NCBI RefSeq assembly: GCF_902706035.1
Contig: NZ_CACSJA010000029.1
Coordinates: 1 to 64,000 of the forward strand
Reading direction: 5' to 3'
DNA: 64,000 nt
DNA from: Pantoea sp. 18069
GTDB lineage: Bacteria > Pseudomonadota > Gammaproteobacteria > Burkholderiales > Burkholderiaceae_C
The translations under genes were made by a program, and so were the position numbers. Positions 51,471-60,734 of this stretch are shown here, one piece after another. Within the stretch, counting starts at the first letter, position 1. The number at the start of each line of letters is the position of its first letter. The notes beneath the pieces are model-generated. The model had not been told where the DNA came from. It worked only from the letters and a program-made list of their open reading frames with translations, and ran no database searches.

Positions 51471-52685
51471 TCAGAACGCATGGCGAATGCCCAGATGCAG
51501 CGCATCGCTATTGCCATTGCGCCCGGGCGCGGCCTGGCTGGTCGCGCCGGTCAGCGCGTAGGCCGAGCCATTGCGGTTCTTCACGCGGCCATAGTCGGCG
51601 TAGAGGCTGGTGCGCTTGGACAGCGCGTGGATATAGGCCACGCCGAACTGCGTCGCATCGCGGTTGAGCGGGCCGCGGTCGTTGACATGGATCACCTGCG
51701 CGAGCACCGTGTTCCTGCCGAACGGCACGGCCACGCCCAGCGAGGCGCTGCGGTCGTCCTGGCCCGCGTAGTAGCCCACGGTCGGGAAGCCCGCGAAGCC
51801 CAGGTTGTTGTCGGCCGCGGCCTGCGTGGCCGGCGTGATCGCGGCGCTGGGGTTCTTGAACATCGCGAACGAGCCGAACACCTTGGCGGCGCCGAAGTCA
51901 TAGGCCAGGCTGGAATTGAACCACTTGACGCCGCTGCCGTCGACAATGTGCTTGTGCGTCGTGTACGAGATGGCGCCACTGAGCGCCTTGTTCGCGTAGA
52001 ACAGCGCGGCGGCGGCGCTCGATCCGGTGCTCGAGCCCAGGCCGCTGCCCGGGGCCGGCGAAGTCTCGCCAGGCGCATAGGAGACCTTGGCGATGAAGCC
52101 GCTGATAGCCGGCGTCTGGTACCAGATGCTGTTGTTCACGCGTCCCGACGCGGGCTGTATGCCCTGCAGGTTGCCCGCGCCGCCCAGACCGAAGGCATCG
52201 CCCACGGCCTGCACTTCGGAGCTGATGGCCACCACCGTGCGGCCCAGGCGGACTTCACCAAAGCCGCCGGTCAGGCTGACCAGCGCGCCGCGGCCAAAGC
52301 CCTTGGCGCCCGCGCCCTGGTTCTGGCCCAGCGTGCCCGAGTCGGTATTGAGGCCCATTTCGAGCAGGAAGTTGGCGCGCAGTCCGCCGCCCAGGTCCTC
52401 GCTGCCCTTGAAGCCCAGGCGCGAGCCGTTCATATGGCCGCTGTCGACACGCCACAGCCGGCCATTGGCGCTGGACACATAGCCCAGGCTGGTGTCGATC
52501 AGACCATAGATGCTGACGCTGCTCGAAGGCGTGCTGGCCAGACCGCCCGCGGGCTGCACGATCTGGCGCAGCTCTTCCTTTTGCGCCTGCTGGGCCAGCG
52601 CCGGCAAACCGGTGCTCAGGCAGGCGGCGACCGCCAGCGTCAAGGGCGATGGGCGCAGCGCGCGGTATGAATTGAGTTTCAACAA
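51471..52685 (-). CDS. Gram-negative porin (Burkholderiales type)
   Basis: A 404-aa outer-membrane porin. A signal peptide (LNSYRALRPSPLTLAVAACL ... ALAQ) is followed by SVSIYGLIDTSLGYVSSANG and SRLGFKGSEDLGGGLRANFL, the Porin_4 signature. The protein ends SDALHLGIRHAF, with the C-terminal phenylalanine required for outer-membrane insertion. The start is most likely TTG 52685, 7 bases after GAGGAG; an ATG much further upstream would cross the operator. TetR operator 5 controls it, so it probably lets in the pathway substrate. Confidence 0.9.
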   Translation of the reverse strand: MLKLNSYRALRPSPLTLAVAACLSTGLPALAQQAQKEELRQIVQPAGGLASTPSSSVSIYGLIDTSLGYVSSANGRLWRVDSGHMNGSRLGFKGSEDLGGGLRANFLLEMGLNTDSGTLGQNQGAGAKGFGRGALVSLTGGFGEVRLGRTVVAISSEVQAVGDAFGLGGAGNLQGIQPASGRVNNSIWYQTPAISGFIAKVSYAPGETSPAPGSGLGSSTGSSAAAALFYANKALSGAISYTTHKHIVDGSGVKWFNSSLAYDFGAAKVFGSFAMFKNPSAAITPATQAAADNNLGFAGFPTVGYYAGQDDRSASLGVAVPFGRNTVLAQVIHVNDRGPLNRDATQFGVAYIHALSKRTSLYADYGRVKNRNGSAYALTGATSQAAPGRNGNSDALHLGIRHAF

Positions 52686-52761
52686 GATCTGTCTCCTCGT
52701 ATGTGTCTGCGTTCTTGATTCTTGAGGACCTGCATGCAGTGCCCCGACTGCCGCCCAGTAT

Positions 52762-52783
52762 TTACTTGTCGGCCGGCAAGTAA
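52762..52783. promoter_or_regulatory. TetR operator 5 (porin promoter)
   Basis: TTACTTG-TCGGCCGG-CAAGTAA is a perfect 7-bp inverted repeat 77 bases before the porin start. It aligns with the other four sites over TTACNT-N6-NGGNAA and the AAGTAAT flank. Confidence 0.7.
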
Positions 52784-53007
52784 TGATAAAAAGACAGGAC
52801 AGCTTTGGCCCCAGGGAAAACACGCGTGACCCGAACGCAACGCCGCGCGCACAGGCCTGCGCCATGCGATACGCGCGCACTCACGCTCGCAGGATCAGGC
52901 CAACCGCCCTGCAGAAATGGCGGCTCAACAGATGGGTAAAAGCAAAGGCTGCGGCGCAGTCACCGCAGCGCGCTGCGCGCATTGCACGCGCAGCACAGGG
53001 CGCTCGC

Positions 53008-53100
53008 TCAGCTCTTCTTGCGGCGCGCGTCGCCTTGCGGCGCCTCCAGGGTCGCGAGCAGCGCGGCGAGTCCCTGGTCCAGCGACGCGAGTGCGTCGGC
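53008..53100 (-). pseudogene. 3' remnant of a leftward gene (MarR-like end?)
   Basis: The minus strand encodes a plausible protein end, LPADALASLDQGLAALLATL then EAPQGDARRKKS and a stop. It resembles the C-terminus of a MarR-type regulator. Upstream of about 53100 the frame turns into the EamA remnant on the other strand, so the 5' part is missing. Confidence 0.4.
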
Positions 53101-53433
53101 TGGCAACTGCTGCTGGGCGGCTTGATGTTTGCGCCCGTGGCCTGGGCGGCCGATCCTGCGCTGCCCGCGTTGAATACGACGCAACTGCTGGCCTATGCCT
53201 ACCTGTCGATTGCCGGCGCCCTGATTGCCTATGCGCTGTGGTTTCGCGGCGTCGCGCGGCTGTCCCCCGTCGCCGTGCTGTCGCTGGGCCTGCTCAGTCC
53301 ATTGACGGCCGTGATACTGGGCTGGGCACTGCTGGACCAGGCCATCACCGGCCTGTCGCTGATCGGACTGCTCATGGTGCTGGGCAGCATCCTGGTCGTG
53401 CAATGGGCAAGCCGCCCCGGCCGAGCCGCCCCA
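53095..53433 (+). pseudogene. C-terminal half of an EamA/DMT transporter
   Basis: About 112 residues with four to five membrane helices (WQLLLGGLMFAPVAWAADPA; LAYAYLSIAGALIAYALWFR; AVLSLGLLSPLTAVILGWAL; GLSLIGLLMVLGSILVVQWA) match the second EamA domain of drug/metabolite exporters. The first half and the start codon are gone. The remainder of 52784-53007 has no recognisable gene. Confidence 0.75.
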
Positions 53434-53481
53434 CTGCTTTCTTCACCCTCTCCTTTTCATACACAGTCCATGCAAAGCGCC

Positions 53482-54098
53482 ATGCCCAACCCCATCCAGC
53501 AAGCCATAGAATCCCGCGTCTCCACCAACCACACGACCCGGACCGGCCGCTGTCCGACGCCACCATCGAGGCGCTGGTCGATCTGGCCACGCGCGCGCCC
53601 TCGGCGTTCAACCTGCAGAACTGGAAGTTCATCGCGGTGCGTTCCCCCGAGGCCAAGGCGCGCCTGCAGGCACTTGCCTACGGGCAGAAGAAAGTCGCCG
53701 ATGCGTCGGTGACCTTCATCATCTGCGGCACGCTCGCGGCCCATGAACAGCTCGGCCAGGCGCTTGCGCCTTCGGCGCAGGCCGGCATCATGGCGCAATC
53801 GGTGGTTGATGGCTGGGTCGCCCAGGCCACGCGCGCGCATGCCGGCAACCTGCAATTGCAGCGCGACGAGACCATGCGCTCGGCATCGCTCGCGGCAATG
53901 ACCTTGATGCTTGCAGCGCAGGGAATGGGGCTGGCCACGGGGGCGATGATAGGCCTCGATCTCGAAGGCCTGTCGCGTGCCTTCGGGCTCACCGAGCGGG
54001 AAATACCGGTCATCGTTGTCACGGTCGGCTATCCATTGCCGGGCAACTGGCCGCAGAAGCCACGCAAGCCCGTGCATGAAGTCGTCGAATTTGCCTGA
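53482..54098 (+). pseudogene. Nitroreductase-family gene broken by a one-base deletion
   Basis: Frame 1 reads MPNPIQQAIESRVSTNH from ATG 53482; frame 3 continues DPDRPLSDATIEALVDLATR APSAFNLQNWKFIAV to the stop at 54098. Restoring one base near 53532 (CAC-AC-GAC to CAC-TAC-GAC) rejoins them as STNHYDPDRPLSD, the normal family start. The rest (FMN-binding segments, AAQGMGLATGAMIG, IPVIVVTVGYP) is intact, about 205 aa in total. It is either a true pseudogene or a sequencing error; a downstream start is unlikely to give a complete enzyme. Confidence 0.75.
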
Positions 54099-54118
54099 GC
54101 GCGCGCGGCTCCCTCACA

Positions 54119-54142
54119 GAAAAAAACCCTCCATGCGGAGGG
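54119..54142 (-). terminator. Intrinsic terminator of the acyl-CoA dehydrogenase gene
   Basis: CCCTCC-ATGC-GGAGGG (54127-54142) is followed on the minus strand by a run of seven T. It lies 49 bases after the leftward stop. Confidence 0.75.
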
Positions 54143-54191
54143 CAAGAATGTTCAAGGCAGCTGTTGCCAGCCGCCTTGCGCGGCTGCCTGA

Positions 54192-55424
54192 TCAGCCGTG
54201 CGCGGTGGCCGCGCGCTTGGCCAGCTCGAGCTTGGCGATCGCGTTGCGGTGGACTTCATCGGGGCCGTCGACGATGCGCACGGTGCGCTGGTGGGCATAG
54301 GCTTCGGCCAGCCAGAAGTCCTGGCTCACGCCGGCCGCGCCATGCGCCTGGATGGCCCAGTCGACCACCTTGCACGACATGTTGGGCGCGACCACCTTGA
54401 TCATCGCGATTTCGGCGCGCGCATTCTTGTTGCCCACGGTGTCCATCTTGTAGGCCGCGTTGAGCGTCAGCAGGCGCGCCTGGTCTATCATGCAGCGCGA
54501 CTCGGCGATGCGTTCGTGCCAGACCGACTGCTCGGCCAGCGGACGGCCGAACGCGACGCGCGCATTCAGCCGCTCGCACATCATTTCCAGCGCGCGCTCG
54601 GCCGCGCCGATGGAGCGCATGCAATGGTGGATACGTCCGGGGCCCAGGCGCCCCTGGGCAATCTCGAAGCCCCGGCCTTCGCCCAGCAGGATGTTGGACA
54701 CCGGCACGCGCACGTTTTCAAGCAGCACTTCCATATGGCCGTGGGGCGCGTCGTCATAGCCGAACACCGACAGGTGGCGCAGCACCGTGACGCCTTCGGT
54801 GTCGCGCGGCACCAGCACCATCGACTGCTGCGCATGGCGCGGCGCATCGGGGTCGGTCTTGCCCATGACGATGAAGATCTTGCAGCGCGGGCTGCCCGCG
54901 CCCGACGAGAACCACTTGCGACCGTTGATCACATACTCGTCGCCTTCGCGCCGTATCGTGCACTGGATATTGGTCGCGTCCGAAGATGCGACGGCCGGCT
55001 CGGTCATCAGGAAGCCCGAGCGGATTTCGCCGCGCAGCAAAGGCTCCAGCCACTGGTCCTTGTGCGCCTCGGTGCCGTAGCGCTCAATCGTTTCCATGTT
55101 GCCGGTATCGGGCGCCGAGCAGTTGAACACTTCACCCGACCAGGACACCCGGCCCATGACTTCGCACAGCGGCGCATAGTCGAGGTTGGAGATGCCGGGC
55201 ACGCCACGGTATTCGTGCGGCAGGAACATGTTCCACAGGCCGGCGGCGCGCGCCAGCGGCTTGAGTTCCTCGATCAGCGGCGAAACCTGCCAGGCATTGC
55301 CCGCACGGCGGAACCCATCCATCTCGCGCAGATAGCGCTCTTCGTTGGGATAGATGTGTTCGTCAAAAAACGCGTGCAGGCGCTGCAGCAGGTCCCGGGT
55401 TTTCGCGGAAGGTTCAGCAAACAT
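54192..55424 (-). CDS. Acyl-CoA dehydrogenase (ACAD10/11-like)
   Basis: A 410-aa acyl-CoA dehydrogenase of the type often annotated as ACAD10/11-like. It shows [60 protein letters not shown] and the end [20 protein letters not shown], with arginine-aspartate flavin contacts in order. AAGGA precedes the ATG at 55424. It is monocistronic with its own terminator. It probably oxidises a long or branched acyl-CoA, and no operator copy was seen at its promoter. Confidence 0.9.
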   Translation of the reverse strand: MFAEPSAKTRDLLQRLHAFFDEHIYPNEERYLREMDGFRRAGNAWQVSPLIEELKPLARAAGLWNMFLPHEYRGVPGISNLDYAPLCEVMGRVSWSGEVFNCSAPDTGNMETIERYGTEAHKDQWLEPLLRGEIRSGFLMTEPAVASSDATNIQCTIRREGDEYVINGRKWFSSGAGSPRCKIFIVMGKTDPDAPRHAQQSMVLVPRDTEGVTVLRHLSVFGYDDAPHGHMEVLLENVRVPVSNILLGEGRGFEIAQGRLGPGRIHHCMRSIGAAERALEMMCERLNARVAFGRPLAEQSVWHERIAESRCMIDQARLLTLNAAYKMDTVGNKNARAEIAMIKVVAPNMSCKVVDWAIQAHGAAGVSQDFWLAEAYAHQRTVRIVDGPDEVHRNAIAKLELAKRAATAHG

Positions 55425-55557
55425 TTTTCGTCCTTGTGGGATTGCGGGCAGCCCGGCTGGGCCGCCTCGTTGAAAAATATTGGAGCATTGCCGCGCGGCA
55501 AACGCCGTCCCGCAAGTGACGGGCCTCGCCGCGCGCGGCAGGTCCGGCGCGACGCGG

Positions 55558-56259
55558 CTACAGCGCCGCGGCCGGCTGTGGCTTGCCGGGCGTGGCAACG
55601 GCCTTGGCCTTCCACTGCATGTCGATGCCGGTCCTGAAGTTGCGGATATAGCCGTGGGGACGGCCTTCAAGGTGAGCCACGTAGAACGCCGCTTCGTCGG
55701 CATCATCCGGCACCGTGCCGGTATGCACCGCGGCACCGGCCGCCGCGCCGGTATGCACCGTGCCCTCCACCGCAATGCCGTGTCTTTGGCCGTCCATCAC
55801 CGGATGCTCGCCGCTGACCACACAGCCCATGGCCCGCAGCGCGGCCGCGAACGCATCGCGCGCAGTCGGAAATTCGTCTGGATCCGCCTTGCCCGGCTGC
55901 CAGCGCGCGAGCTTTTGCCGGTCACAGTGCGGGCCGACAAACCAGCACCTGGCCATGGGGTCCCAGGCCGCGCCCGCGGCCTTGGCCGCCTTGCGTTCGC
56001 CGTACGGTACGTCGAGATACTCGCGTCCGGACTGGCGCTGACTTTCGTGCGCCGGCGCCTCGGCCTGGCGTTGCGTCCACTGCGCAAACGGCGCGGCATC
56101 GATGCCGGCCGGCACATACCAGGCATGGGCCTGGCGGTCCCATTTCGCACCCAAGGCCTTGGCTTGGTCCTTGTGCTCGAAAGGCACCCATAACAAGACC
56201 GCGCGTTGGGGTTCCTGCGCCGGCGCGGCGGCATACTGAGACTGGTTCAATGGAGTCAT
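55558..56259 (-). CDS. DUF5710-repeat protein related to conjugative primase N-terminus
   Basis: A 233-aa protein with two DUF5710-like modules: [30 protein letters not shown] at about 20-50, and [20 protein letters not shown] ... RCWFVG at about 82-110. A C-terminal segment ([20 protein letters not shown]) resembles the region before the toprim core of TraC-type plasmid primases. The toprim and helicase parts are missing. It may be a domesticated fragment of a plasmid or integrative element. AGGAGG is 7 bases before ATG 56259; ATG 56265 is too close to it. Its function is unknown. Confidence 0.72.
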   Translation of the reverse strand: MTPLNQSQYAAAPAQEPQRAVLLWVPFEHKDQAKALGAKWDRQAHAWYVPAGIDAAPFAQWTQRQAEAPAHESQRQSGREYLDVPYGERKAAKAAGAAWDPMARCWFVGPHCDRQKLARWQPGKADPDEFPTARDAFAAALRAMGCVVSGEHPVMDGQRHGIAVEGTVHTGAAAGAAVHTGTVPDDADEAAFYVAHLEGRPHGYIRNFRTGIDMQWKAKAVATPGKPQPAAAL

Positions 56260-56495
56260 CTCCATTCCTCCTTGTCACGGTGGCGGCGATGCTTGGCTTG
56301 CGTTGCCGCTTGCGGTGGCGCTCGCCATGGCCGCCGCCAGCGACAGCCCCTGTGCGCTGCTGCCACGCAGGAGCGCACGCAGTATGCCAGCGACATCCGT
56401 TATATCGAAACCCTTGCGCGCCATGCCCATCTTCCGGGGCATGAATTGGCGCGCGCGCCGCCGCCGTTTTTAGCGGCTAAATTCGCGCGCAGGCA

Positions 56496-58769
56496 TCAGC
56501 TCGCCAGCACCGCGCGCACCGCCTCGGGCGTGAACGGCGCGGCATAGAAACGCTGGCCCGTGGCGTCGAACAGCGCATTGGCAATCGCCGCCGGGCCGGG
56601 CACCGAAGCCGACTCGCCCGCGCCCATGGGCGGCTCGTCCTGGCGCGGCATCAGCAGCACCTCGATATCGGGCAAGGCCTTGAAGCCGATGATGGGATAG
56701 GTGCCCCATTCGCGGCTGCTCACCCCGGCCGCGTCGAAGCCGACCTTTTCCATCAAGCTGCGGCTGAGCGTCTGGATGACGTTGCCGTGGATCTGGTGGC
56801 GCACGCCGTCGGGGTTGACCATCATTCCCGTGTCCTGGCCCACGACCAGGCGCGTGACCTCGATGCGGCCGCTGACTGGCTCCACGCGCAGGTCTATGAC
56901 CCAGGCTGCCCAGGCCGCGCCAAAGCCCGGAAAGCGGCTGTGCACATAGCGCGCATAGGCCACGCCGCGGCCGTGCAGCCAGCCATCGGCACCCATCCGG
57001 CCCCGGCTGCCCTGGGCGCCGCGCTGCCAGTCCGCGTGCAGCGCGGTGGCCTGCAGCAATTCGCGCGCGCGGGAGTCGTCGAGATGGCGCAGGCGAAAGT
57101 CCACCGGGTCGGCGCCGGCCGCATGCGCGAGCTCGTCGATCATGCAGTCGTGGGCAAACGAATTGGGCAGGGCCGAGACGCCGCGCAGCCAGGACGAGCG
57201 CACCAGCGGCGCCATGTCGTGGCTGGCGATGCGCTGGTTGCGATAGCGATAAGGCGGCACGGCCGTGCGGTCGCCCATCTCCAGCGTGCGCGGCTCACCC
57301 GGGACGCGGCCCGTGAGCAGCAGCGCCAGCAAGGGCGCGTCGTTCGAGGGATAGCGCACGGCGAAGTCGTAGGCCAGCAGTTCGCCATCGGCGTCAATGG
57401 CCGCGCCCACGTCCATCAGCTGGCCCGTGCCCTTGGGCTCCCACTGGTGCTCCTGCTCGCGCGTGAGCTGCACTCGCACCGGCGCGCCCACGGCGCGCGA
57501 AAGCAGCGCGGCGTCGGCGCAAACATCGTCGGCGCAGTTGCGGCCGTAGCAGCCCGCGGCTTCGAGGCGCACGATATCGATGCAGCCTTCGCCCAGCCCG
57601 AACAGCCGGTCGAGGTCGCAGCGCAGCATATGCGGATTCTGCGTGCCGGCCCATACCGTGAGCCGGGCGTCCCGGAAATCGGCAACGGCGCACGACGGGC
57701 CTATGGACGCATGCATCTGGTAAGGCCAGACATAGCTGCGCTGCAGGTGCGTGGCGGCGCGCGCGCTGCTGGCATCGACATCGCCCTCATCGACCAGCGC
57801 GCGCCGCTGCGATGGATTGGCGCGGATTGCGGCTTCGAGATCGCTCAGATCGGGCGCGGGCGGCACGGGCTTCCAGTGCACGCGCAGCGCGCGCATCGCA
57901 GCAATCGCCTGCTCTTCGCGGTCGGCGACGACGCCGACAAAGTCGCCGTCGACCACCACCTCGACCCGGCCCGGCAGATGGGCGACCGAAGTGCGGTCTA
58001 CATCGATCAGGCAGCGGCCTATGAAATCGCCGCCGTCGCGCCCCGGGTGCGGCGGGCGCAGCACGCGGCCGTGGCGCATGCCGGGCAGGCGCACGTCGTG
58101 CACAAAGCTCAACTCACCCGTGGCCTTGGCGGGAATGTCCACGCGCGCCGCGCCCTTGCCCACGAGCCGGTAATCGGCCACGGGCTTGAGCAGGACCGGC
58201 TCTTCGGGCGCGGCCAGCGGCAGTTGGATCTGCCGGCCCTGCAGCAGTTCGCCATAACTGAGAAAGCGAGCGTCAACGCCATCTGCAAAGCGAACGAGGC
58301 CGTCGCGCGCCTGCAGTTGATCGACCGCCACGCCCCAGCGCTGCGCGGCCAGCGCCAGCAACTGCGCGCGCGCCTGGGCCGCGGCACGGCGCAGCGGCAC
58401 GGCCGAAATCTGTATGCTCGCGCTGGCAATCGTCGGGCCCTGGTTGGGCGCGGCCGCCGTATGGCCCAGCACCATCTCCAGGCTGGCCAGCGGCACTTCG
58501 AGTTCCTCGGCGACGATCTGCGCCAGCGCCGTGCGAATGCCCGTGCCCAGGTCCACATGGCCATTGAAGGCCATGGCGCGCCAGCCCTCCCCCTGCTGCG
58601 CAGCGAGCACCGCGACAAAGATTTCGGGCGTCGACTGCACATAGTCCGACGCCGTTCCCGGCTGGCCGGGAATGGGGCGCGGCGGCGCGACCGGCGCGCG
58701 CACCACGAGCAAGGTGCCGGGGCGGGTGAGCAACTGATCGTGCAGTACGGTGGGCTGGGGCAGGTTCAT
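56496..58769 (-). CDS. nicB: NicB-like molybdopterin hydroxylase subunit, lacking cytochrome domains
   Basis: A 757-aa large subunit of the xanthine-dehydrogenase/IorB family, which hydroxylates N-heterocycles such as nicotinate using a molybdopterin cofactor. Family segments include FNGHVDLGTGIRTALAQIVA, GHTAAAPNQGPTIASASIQI, RVDIPAKATGELSFVHDVRL and the active-site glutamate region PPMGAGESASVPGPAAIANA. Pseudomonas putida NicB is longer and ends in cytochrome c domains. No CXXCH is present here, so electrons must leave by a separate cytochrome. It is the last gene of the leftward nic operon. A second nicB could lie right of the window behind nicA, so the assignment is NicB-like. Confidence 0.75.
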   Translation of the reverse strand: MNLPQPTVLHDQLLTRPGTLLVVRAPVAPPRPIPGQPGTASDYVQSTPEIFVAVLAAQQGEGWRAMAFNGHVDLGTGIRTALAQIVAEELEVPLASLEMVLGHTAAAPNQGPTIASASIQISAVPLRRAAAQARAQLLALAAQRWGVAVDQLQARDGLVRFADGVDARFLSYGELLQGRQIQLPLAAPEEPVLLKPVADYRLVGKGAARVDIPAKATGELSFVHDVRLPGMRHGRVLRPPHPGRDGGDFIGRCLIDVDRTSVAHLPGRVEVVVDGDFVGVVADREEQAIAAMRALRVHWKPVPPAPDLSDLEAAIRANPSQRRALVDEGDVDASSARAATHLQRSYVWPYQMHASIGPSCAVADFRDARLTVWAGTQNPHMLRCDLDRLFGLGEGCIDIVRLEAAGCYGRNCADDVCADAALLSRAVGAPVRVQLTREQEHQWEPKGTGQLMDVGAAIDADGELLAYDFAVRYPSNDAPLLALLLTGRVPGEPRTLEMGDRTAVPPYRYRNQRIASHDMAPLVRSSWLRGVSALPNSFAHDCMIDELAHAAGADPVDFRLRHLDDSRARELLQATALHADWQRGAQGSRGRMGADGWLHGRGVAYARYVHSRFPGFGAAWAAWVIDLRVEPVSGRIEVTRLVVGQDTGMMVNPDGVRHQIHGNVIQTLSRSLMEKVGFDAAGVSSREWGTYPIIGFKALPDIEVLLMPRQDEPPMGAGESASVPGPAAIANALFDATGQRFYAAPFTPEAVRAVLAS

Positions 58770-58805
58770 GGCAGTAAAACAATCGTGGCACGGAAAGGCG
58801 CCTTG

Positions 58806-58955
58806 GAGTGGCTAGAACCACCCAGCAAATCGAAGATTTGCGGTTGCTGCGAGGCGCGGCCGGCTAGGCGCGGCCGGCGAGGCGCGGCGCCGCAGACAGT
58901 GCGAATAGCACGGCAAGGCGCCGCAACGACGCAGCAAGGGTGGTGGTAGCCACTC
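58806..58955. repeat. Palindromic intergenic element, copy 2
   Basis: A 150-base element with terminal inverted repeats GAGTGGCTAGAACCACCC and, on the minus strand from the right, GAGTGGCTACCACCACCC. The interior shares CAGCAAATCG, AGATTTGCGGTTG, AGGCGCGGCCGG, GCAGACAGTGCGA and TAGCACGGCAAGGC with copy 1 (15552-15687). Like copy 1, its end touches a TAG stop codon, here that of nicF. It separates nicF from the nicB-like gene and may act as a terminator or processing site within the operon. Confidence 0.8.
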
Positions 58956-59618
58956 CTAACGCGACAGCGCGTCGGTATCGGCAATGGCCTGGGCCAGCGG
59001 CATCACGGCCGCGTATTTTTGCGCCATGTCGAACAGATTGGCTTCGTGCGGGCCAATCGCCCGGTCGCCGCAGCAGTCGGCCACCACCAGCGGGCGAAAG
59101 CCCGACTGCATGGCATCGACCACGCTGGCGCGCACGCAGCCGCTGGTCACGCAGCCCGCGACCAGCAGGGTCTGCACGCCGCGCTGGGCCAGCCAGGGCG
59201 CGAGCATGGTGCCGAAGAACGCCGAGGGCGTGCTCTTGCGCACCACGTATTCACCGGCCGCGGGGGCGAGCTCGGCCACGATGGCGCTGGCCGGGCTGTC
59301 CTCCTTGAGCGTGAGCATGCCCGGCACCTTGAGGCAGAAGACATTGCTGTCGGCGTCGTCGTCGGAGAAAACGATGCGGCTGTGCGCCACGGGCCAGCCC
59401 CGGGCGCGCGCATGCGCCAGCAGTTCGCGCGTCTGTTCAATCGCTTGCGGGATATTGCCGCCGCCAAACACCGCCGGGTCGGCAAAGCCATTGACGAAGT
59501 CGATGATCAGCAGGCCGAACGGGGCCTTGAGCGGCAGCGGCGTGCCAAAGCCCTGGCGTGCATAGGCGGAGATATCGCCGGCCACGCCTTCGGTGGGAAT
59601 CTGTTGGGGGGTGTTCAT
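58956..59618 (-). CDS. nicF: NicF, maleamate amidohydrolase
   Basis: A 220-aa cysteine hydrolase of the isochorismatase family that converts maleamate to maleate plus ammonia in aerobic nicotinate breakdown. The catalytic triad is visible: D in LLIIDFVNGFADP, K in YVVRKSTPSAF, C in GCVTSGCVRASVVDA. The ATG overlaps the nicX stop by 4 bases. It acts after NicD and before maleate isomerase. Confidence 0.92.
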   Translation of the reverse strand: MNTPQQIPTEGVAGDISAYARQGFGTPLPLKAPFGLLIIDFVNGFADPAVFGGGNIPQAIEQTRELLAHARARGWPVAHSRIVFSDDDADSNVFCLKVPGMLTLKEDSPASAIVAELAPAAGEYVVRKSTPSAFFGTMLAPWLAQRGVQTLLVAGCVTSGCVRASVVDAMQSGFRPLVVADCCGDRAIGPHEANLFDMAQKYAAVMPLAQAIADTDALSR

Positions 59619-60688
59619 GCGATCTCCTTGCGGCGCGCGGCGCGCGCCAGTCCTTGTTCATCCTGTACCACGCCGTTGACGACCATGGGCTGGCCGTCGA
59701 GCGCGACGCTGCAGTGGCGCATGGGAATGTCGATATGGCAGGCCGTGGTGCGGCTGCCGCCGGCTTCGTTGTTCGGCCCCATGGACCAGAGGAAGTTGCC
59801 TTCGAACGCGCGCGCGTCCATGCCGATATGCGTTTCCTTGTTGTAGTGCGCGAGCATGGACCACTGCGCGCGCGGCTGCAGGCCCCAGCCCACATGCGAG
59901 ACCGCATAGGCTTGCGCGTCCTCGTACGAGGCCATGTACTCCTGGAGGATCTCGGCCTGCAGGCCGCCGCTGATGCGCGTCACAAAGCCGTTCTCTATGA
60001 CCAGCTCTATGGGCTCGGTCACATAGTCCTTGAGCGGCAGCAGGATGTCGCCGCGGTCCAGCACCACGCGCCCATGGCTTTGCCCCTCGTTCGGCCAGGT
60101 AAGCACGAAGCCGCTGGGCCAGTGGTCCCAGCGCCCGGGTTCGTCGACAAAGCCGTATTCGCTGATCGCGGGAAAGTCGCCCAGCGCGCAGCGCAGGTCG
60201 GTGCCGGCGCTCGAGGTGATGTGCATCTGGCGCGCGGCCGCGATGCGCTGCGCCGCGGCCTGCACGCGCGTGCGGTCGGCCGCCGTGGGCACGAGCCGGC
60301 ACAGCACTTCGGGCGGCTCTATGGCCAGCAGGATCCTGGTGCCCGACTGCAGGATGTCGTGCTGCTCGGGCGAGAACAGCAGCGTCATCAGGTCGAGCAC
60401 CAGGTCGCTGGCCTTGAGCGCGGCGATTGCCGCCGGGTTGCCCGTGAGCGGCGTGGTGCCCAGATAGGCCAGCGCGTCACGGCTGAGCGACTTCTCGGCG
60501 TTCACGGGCGGCAGATCGAGCCGGTTGACGCGCGCGCCCATTTCGCTGGAAGCAGCAATCGCGCAGCGCAGCGTCTGCGGGTGGGTATCGGCGCCGGTGA
60601 GCACGGTGACGATCTGGCCGGGCTCGAGTTTGGAAAGCGCAAGCACCTGCTTCCAGGCGTGGATCAGATCGGTATCGCTGACGGACAT
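59615..60688 (-). CDS. nicX: NicX, 2,5-dihydroxypyridine 5,6-dioxygenase
   Basis: A 357-aa Fe(II) dioxygenase that opens the pyridine ring of 2,5-dihydroxypyridine to N-formylmaleamate. The fold is related to M29 aminopeptidases rather than to classical extradiol enzymes. Likely metal-binding residues are the histidine in VSHVGWGL and the histidine and aspartate in CHIDIPM (family knowledge). GSSTTA-like substrate segments include YNKETHIGMDARAFEGNFLW. It lies between nicD (46 bases) and nicF (overlap). Confidence 0.92.
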   Translation of the reverse strand: MSVSDTDLIHAWKQVLALSKLEPGQIVTVLTGADTHPQTLRCAIAASSEMGARVNRLDLPPVNAEKSLSRDALAYLGTTPLTGNPAAIAALKASDLVLDLMTLLFSPEQHDILQSGTRILLAIEPPEVLCRLVPTAADRTRVQAAAQRIAAARQMHITSSAGTDLRCALGDFPAISEYGFVDEPGRWDHWPSGFVLTWPNEGQSHGRVVLDRGDILLPLKDYVTEPIELVIENGFVTRISGGLQAEILQEYMASYEDAQAYAVSHVGWGLQPRAQWSMLAHYNKETHIGMDARAFEGNFLWSMGPNNEAGGSRTTACHIDIPMRHCSVALDGQPMVVNGVVQDEQGLARAARRKEIA

Positions 60689-60734
60689 GGCGTGTTCCTT
60701 GGCATGGGGAAAAGAAAGGGCGGGACCAGGACGC

